10,059 bases of DNA. It comes from an uncultured Porphyromonadaceae bacterium. GTDB lineage: Bacteria > Bacteroidota > Bacteroidia > Bacteroidales > Muribaculaceae. The notes under the pieces were generated by a model that saw nothing but the letters and a program-made list of their open reading frames with translations, was not told where the DNA came from and did no database searches. Both the position numbers and the translations under genes were made by a program. The DNA lies in contig USNC01000033.1 of NCBI GenBank assembly GCA_900555915.1, forward strand, positions 1-10,059. The letters run 5' to 3'. Shown here in pieces: positions 6,720-10,059 of this stretch (positions are counted from its first letter, which is position 1; each line of letters opens with the position of its first letter).

Positions 6720-8045
6720 GTGAGAGAAAAAGAATTCCTTCCTAACCTGAAGAAACTCGGCATCACCGAAATAAACGACATGCAGAAGCGCGCCATGGCC
6801 ACCGCTTCCGAGTCAAAAGAGATAATACTGGTATCCCCTACCGGTTCGGGCAAGACAGTGGCATTCACGCTCCCCATGCTGAAATGGCTGAATCCGGCAG
6901 CAGGCCGAGTGCAGGCCATAGTCATCGCCCCCTCGCGCGAACTTGTGATACAGATAGCCGGAGTGGTGCGCGAACTCGCCTCCGGCTTCAAAGTCTCGGC
7001 TCTCTACGGCGGACACAATGTAGACGACGAAGTAAATACCCTCAGCGTGACTCCCGACATAATAATAGCCACCCCCGGCCGTCTGCTCGACCATCTGAAG
7101 CGGGGGAACGTGGACCCCGCGTCTACCCGCATACTCATACTCGACGAATACGACAAATCGCTTGAACTCGGTTTTGAGGACGACATGCGAAAGATATTCA
7201 ACCGGCTCAAGAACGCAAGCCGCTTCATACTCACCTCCGCCACCAGAAGCAGCGTCCTACCTTCATTCCTGAAACTCGCATCGCCGACGGAACTTGATTT
7301 CTCTGAAAAGACCGGCGGTGTGCGCGACAGAATGCGCATCTACCGCGTTCAGACAGAAAAAGACAAACTTGAGTCATTGCTCCAACTTCTGCGCACGATC
7401 ACCGACGGAGACATACCGGAAAAAACCATCGTATTTGTCAATTATCGCGAGAGCGCTGTGAGAGTGGCGGATTTTCTGAAGAGGCACAAGGTGGCTTGCG
7501 CTCTCTATCACGGAGAACTCGACCAGTTTCAGAGGGAAGACGCCATAGCCATGTTCAACAACGGATCCGCCCCTATCCTCATCGCCACCGACCTTGCGGC
7601 ACGCGGCCTCGACATTCGCGGTGTGAGCAGCATCATACACTATCACCAGCCGCTCACCGAAGAAACCAACACCCACAGAAACGGCCGTACGGCGCGCGTC
7701 GACGCCACAGGCGACATCTATATGCTGACCGGGCCTGACGAGGAACTGAAGCCTTTCGTGAGCACCGACGGCACATTCAGGGTCGATCCTGACGCGCAGT
7801 CGAGACTCACCAGCGACATGTCTACAATCCGAATCAGCGCCGGACGCAAGGAGAAACTATCGAAAGGCGACATCGTGGGATTCCTCTGCAAGGAAGGCGG
7901 ACTCGAGGCATCTCAGATAGGCAGCATCACACTCTCCGACCATCACGCGCTGGTGGCGGTGCCGTCCGAAAGCGCACCCTCTCTGGTAAAAAAAGCGGGA
8001 GACGCCAAGATAAAAGGAACCAAACGTAAGTTCATTATACTTTAA
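6720..8045 (+). CDS. DbpA-like DEAD-box ATP-dependent RNA helicase
   Basis: A 441-residue RNA helicase. From the GTG at 6720 the motifs run in order: Q-motif-like TEINDMQKRAM, Walker A SPTGSGKT (39-46), PSRELVIQ (motif Ia, about 71-78), TPGRLLDHL (118-126), DEYD (142-145) in place of DEAD, SAT (173-175), IVFVNYRES (motif IV), TDLAARGLDIRG (290-301) and HRNGRTAR (319-326). Residues about 370-441 resemble the DbpA C-terminal RNA-binding domain, with IRISAGRKEKLSKGDIVGFL and a terminal KIKGTKRKFIIL. That domain in DbpA recognises hairpin 92 of 23S rRNA, so a role in large-subunit assembly is likely. The frame is open far upstream, through the tRNA and its promoter, but that cannot be coding; GTG 6720 is the first start codon after the terminator, and the next ATG (6780) would cut the Q motif. 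No clear promoter lies in the 39-nt gap. Confidence 0.9.
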   Translation: MREKEFLPNLKKLGITEINDMQKRAMATASESKEIILVSPTGSGKTVAFTLPMLKWLNPAAGRVQAIVIAPSRELVIQIAGVVRELASGFKVSALYGGHNVDDEVNTLSVTPDIIIATPGRLLDHLKRGNVDPASTRILILDEYDKSLELGFEDDMRKIFNRLKNASRFILTSATRSSVLPSFLKLASPTELDFSEKTGGVRDRMRIYRVQTEKDKLESLLQLLRTITDGDIPEKTIVFVNYRESAVRVADFLKRHKVACALYHGELDQFQREDAIAMFNNGSAPILIATDLAARGLDIRGVSSIIHYHQPLTEETNTHRNGRTARVDATGDIYMLTGPDEELKPFVSTDGTFRVDPDAQSRLTSDMSTIRISAGRKEKLSKGDIVGFLCKEGGLEASQIGSITLSDHHALVAVPSESAPSLVKKAGDAKIKGTKRKFIIL

Positions 8046-8061
8046 GCTAATTCATCTTATA

Positions 8062-8082
8062 TGCGGAGCCGCAGACTCCGCA
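8062..8082. terminator. Small hairpin after the helicase gene
   Basis: TGCGGAG (8062-8068) pairs exactly with CTCCGCA (8076-8082) around a 7-nt loop. It has no T run directly after it on either strand. It probably supports the stronger terminator hairpin that starts 11 nt later. Confidence 0.45.
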
Positions 8083-8089
8083 CCACATC

Positions 8090-8126
8090 AAAAAAATCCC
8101 GATGCCTCGAAAGGCACCGGGATTTT
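8090..8126. terminator. Bidirectional terminator between convergent genes
   Basis: AAAATCCCG (8093-8101) pairs with CGGGATTTT (8118-8126), and TGCCT (8103-8107) with AGGCA (8112-8116), around a CGAA tetraloop with a single A-C mismatch. The seven-A run (8090-8096) gives a T run on the minus strand, so termination is well formed for the oxidoreductase gene reading leftward. A shorter T run serves the helicase reading rightward. The hairpin ends 22 nt from the oxidoreductase stop codon. Confidence 0.88.
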
Positions 8127-8147
8127 ACTTATGTCCGTAGATGGAGA

Positions 8148-10021
8148 TTACTTGCGGAGTGCTATCTCATCAGCGGAGAGTTCGGGATCTGTGCCCCAGT
8201 TCTGCTGAGAAAGACGCACGTAGTTGTTGTAGCGCCAGCGTGCGTTGTCCTCGCATGCCTTGAAGAGTTCGTCAGCTGCTTCAGGACACATCTTCTTAAC
8301 AGATGCGAAACGAACCTCACCTGCCAGGAAGTCCTGGAACTTGCTCCAGTCCGGAGCCTTGCTGTCAAGGCTGAACGGATTCTTGCCTTCTTCCTCAAGA
8401 GCGGGGTTATAGCGCCAGAGGTGCCAGTAGCCGCATTCCACCGCTTTCTTCTCCTCAGCCTGGCTCTTGCCCATGCCTGACTTGAGGCCATGGTTGATAC
8501 AGGGAGCGTAAGCGATGATGAGCGACGGACCGTCGTAAGCCTCAGCCTCGCGGATAGCCTGGAGAGTCTGCGCGTTGTTGGCTCCCATTGCGATCTGAGC
8601 CACGTAGACGTAACCGTAGGTAGTGGCGATCAGACCGAGGTCTTTCTTGCGGATACGCTTGCCGGCTGCGGCAAACTTGGCGATAGCGCCGATAGGAGTG
8701 GACTTGGAGCTCTGGCCGCCGGTGTTGGAGTAAACCTCGGTGTCGAGCACAAGGATATTGACGTTCTTGCCGGAAGCGATCACGTGGTCGAGACCGCCGA
8801 AACCTATATCGTAGGAAGCGCCGTCACCACCGATGATCCACTGGCTGCGTTTTGTGAGGAACGCGGAAGTATTGATCACAGTCTTGCAGAGGTCGCAGTC
8901 ACACTTCGAGCAAGCAGCCTTGAGAGCCTCGCCCGCTGCGCGTGAGAGGTTGGAATCCTCGCGAACTTCAAGCCATTTTGCAGCGGCGCCCTTGATATCT
9001 TCGGTGCAGCAGTCGCAGTTCTGAATCTTGTTGCAGGTGTCTACGAGGCGTTCGCGCATCTTCTCATATGCGATGTTCATGCCGAGGCCGAACTCACAGA
9101 AGTCCTCGAAGAGCGAGTTTGCCCAAGCCGGACCGTGGCCGTTCTCGTCGGTGGTGTAGGGAGTGGAGGGAACGGAACCGGAGTAGATAGAAGAGCAACC
9201 GGTAGCGTTTGCCACGATCTCATGATCACCGAAAAGCTGAGTGATGAGTTTCACGTAGGGAGTCTCGCCGCATCCTGAGCAGGCACCTGAGAACTCGAAG
9301 AGCGGAGTTGCGAACTGGCTCATCTTCACATTCTGCTGGATGTTGACGAGGTTCTGCTTGCTCTTGACGTTCTTTGCAAGGTATTCCCAGTTTGCAGCCT
9401 GGCCTTCCTGAGTCTCGAAGTGCTTCATGGTGAGAGCCTTCTCGCCCTTCTTACCCGGGCAGACATCAGCACAGTTGCCGCAGCCGAGGCAGTCGAGCAC
9501 GTCTACCTGCTGAACGAAACGCAGGCCTTCGAGACCCTTGCCGATAGCGGGCAGAGTGTGATCCTCGCCGAAGGGAGCGGCTGCCATTTCCTCTGCGTTG
9601 AGAAGGAACGGACGGATAGAAGCGTGAGGACAAACATATGCGCAGATATTGCACTGGATACAGTTTTCAGGGTTCCATTCCGGAACGAAGGCTGCGACGC
9701 CACGTTTCTCGTAGGCTGCGGTGCCCTGCTTCCAGGTGCCGTCTTCTATGCCCGCGAATGTGCTGACGGGAAGGAGGTCGCCATCCTGAGCGTTGATCGG
9801 ACGCACTACGTTGGTGATGAACTTCGGCTCGTCGCGTTCTACGGCAGCGTCGTCGGCGAGTTCAGCCCATGCCGGATCCACGGCGAGAGTCTTGTATTCG
9901 CCGCCGCGGTCTACTGCGGCATAGTTCATGTTGACGATGTTGTCGCCCTTCTTGCCGTAGCTCTTCTTGATGAACTTCTTCATCTGCTCAACAGCGAGAT
10001 CTACGGGGATCACCTCTGTGA
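8148..10021 (-). CDS. nifJ: Pyruvate:ferredoxin (flavodoxin) oxidoreductase, C-terminal half, 5' partial
   Basis: Oxidatively decarboxylates pyruvate to acetyl-CoA and CO2 and passes electrons to ferredoxin or flavodoxin, a central step of anaerobic metabolism. About 624 codons are present. Counting from the Val codon at 10011-10013 as residue 1: a bacterial-type ferredoxin domain has CIQCNICAYVCP (Cys118, 121, 124, 128) and CLGCGNCADVCP (Cys175, 178, 181, 185). A further cluster-binding CSGC is at 245-248, and the thiamine-diphosphate motif runs from GDG (396-398) to NTGGQ (430-434). The family's usual length is near 1,180 residues, so roughly the first 560 (pyruvate-binding and CoA domains) lie beyond the contig end. 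The frame stays open to base 10021, where adapter begins, so the GTG at 10013 is internal and not a start. A cysteine-rich stretch (327-336 and 368-376) precedes the TPP motif. The family's C-terminal region is complete, ending at the stop codon 8148-8150. Confidence 0.96.
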
Positions 10022-10059
10022 CTGTCTCTTATACACATCTCCGAGCCCACGAGACACTG
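10022..10059. other. Illumina Nextera adapter read-through (not genomic)
   Basis: Bases 10022-10040 are CTGTCTCTTATACACATCT, the transposon mosaic end used in Nextera libraries, and 10041-10055 are CCGAGCCCACGAGAC, the rest of the read-2 adapter. The last four bases, ACTG, are in the position of the start of the i7 index. The match over 34 bases is exact. This is untrimmed library sequence assembled onto the contig end; true genomic sequence stops at about 10021. Confidence 0.98.

Noticed and set aside
10011..10013. GTG as the start of a 621-residue oxidoreductase
   Set aside because: The frame stays open upstream to base 10021, the domain order shows the N-terminal half is missing, and adapter follows. 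The codon is an internal valine.

Overview
The window reads as chromosomal DNA of a gut-type Bacteroidales, most likely near Muribaculaceae/Bacteroidaceae; this is an inference. The signs are A-rich leaders instead of Shine-Dalgarno sites, three exact TAnnTTTG (-7) promoters with TTG (-33) at 19-20 nt spacing, a BspA-type leucine-rich-repeat secreted protein, a gingipain-like (C25) peptidase remnant, and a single-chain pyruvate:ferredoxin oxidoreductase. The last 38 bases (10022-10059) are not genomic: they match the Illumina Nextera read-2 adapter exactly plus four index bases, so the genome ends at base 10021 in the middle of a gene.

Layout. 1-187: AT-rich leader without a convincing promoter. 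188-1082: broken C25 peptidase gene. Its signal peptide and start of the propeptide are joined, out of frame, to the tail of the peptidase domain and the C-terminal domains, so the catalytic core is gone. 1094-2326: secreted BspA-like LRR protein, 11 nt downstream. 2327-2510: structured intergenic region with two nested or stacked hairpins and the promoter of the next unit. 2511-4739: fabG, ispD and an RluA-family pseudouridine synthase in one direction with gaps of about 60 nt, probably one operon. 4740-6446: a TetR/AcrR regulator with its own promoter and a palindromic operator candidate, followed by a divergent FabH-like ketosynthase. 6519-6680: promoter, initiator tRNA-fMet and a textbook terminator. 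6720-8045: DbpA-like RNA helicase with a GTG start. 8046-8147: hairpins between convergent genes. 8148-10021 (minus): C-terminal half of pyruvate:ferredoxin oxidoreductase, cut off by the contig end.

Functionally this is mostly housekeeping DNA: fatty-acid elongation (FabG, FabH-like), isoprenoid precursor synthesis (IspD), RNA modification and ribosome assembly (RluA-type, DbpA-like, tRNA-fMet) and anaerobic pyruvate metabolism. It is flanked on the left by a more variable cell-surface segment. No undescribed multi-gene system is evident. The points most worth following are the internally deleted peptidase, the TetR-ketosynthase pair with its operator, a cysteine-rich insert in the oxidoreductase, the structured 2340-2435 region, and the adapter-terminated end.
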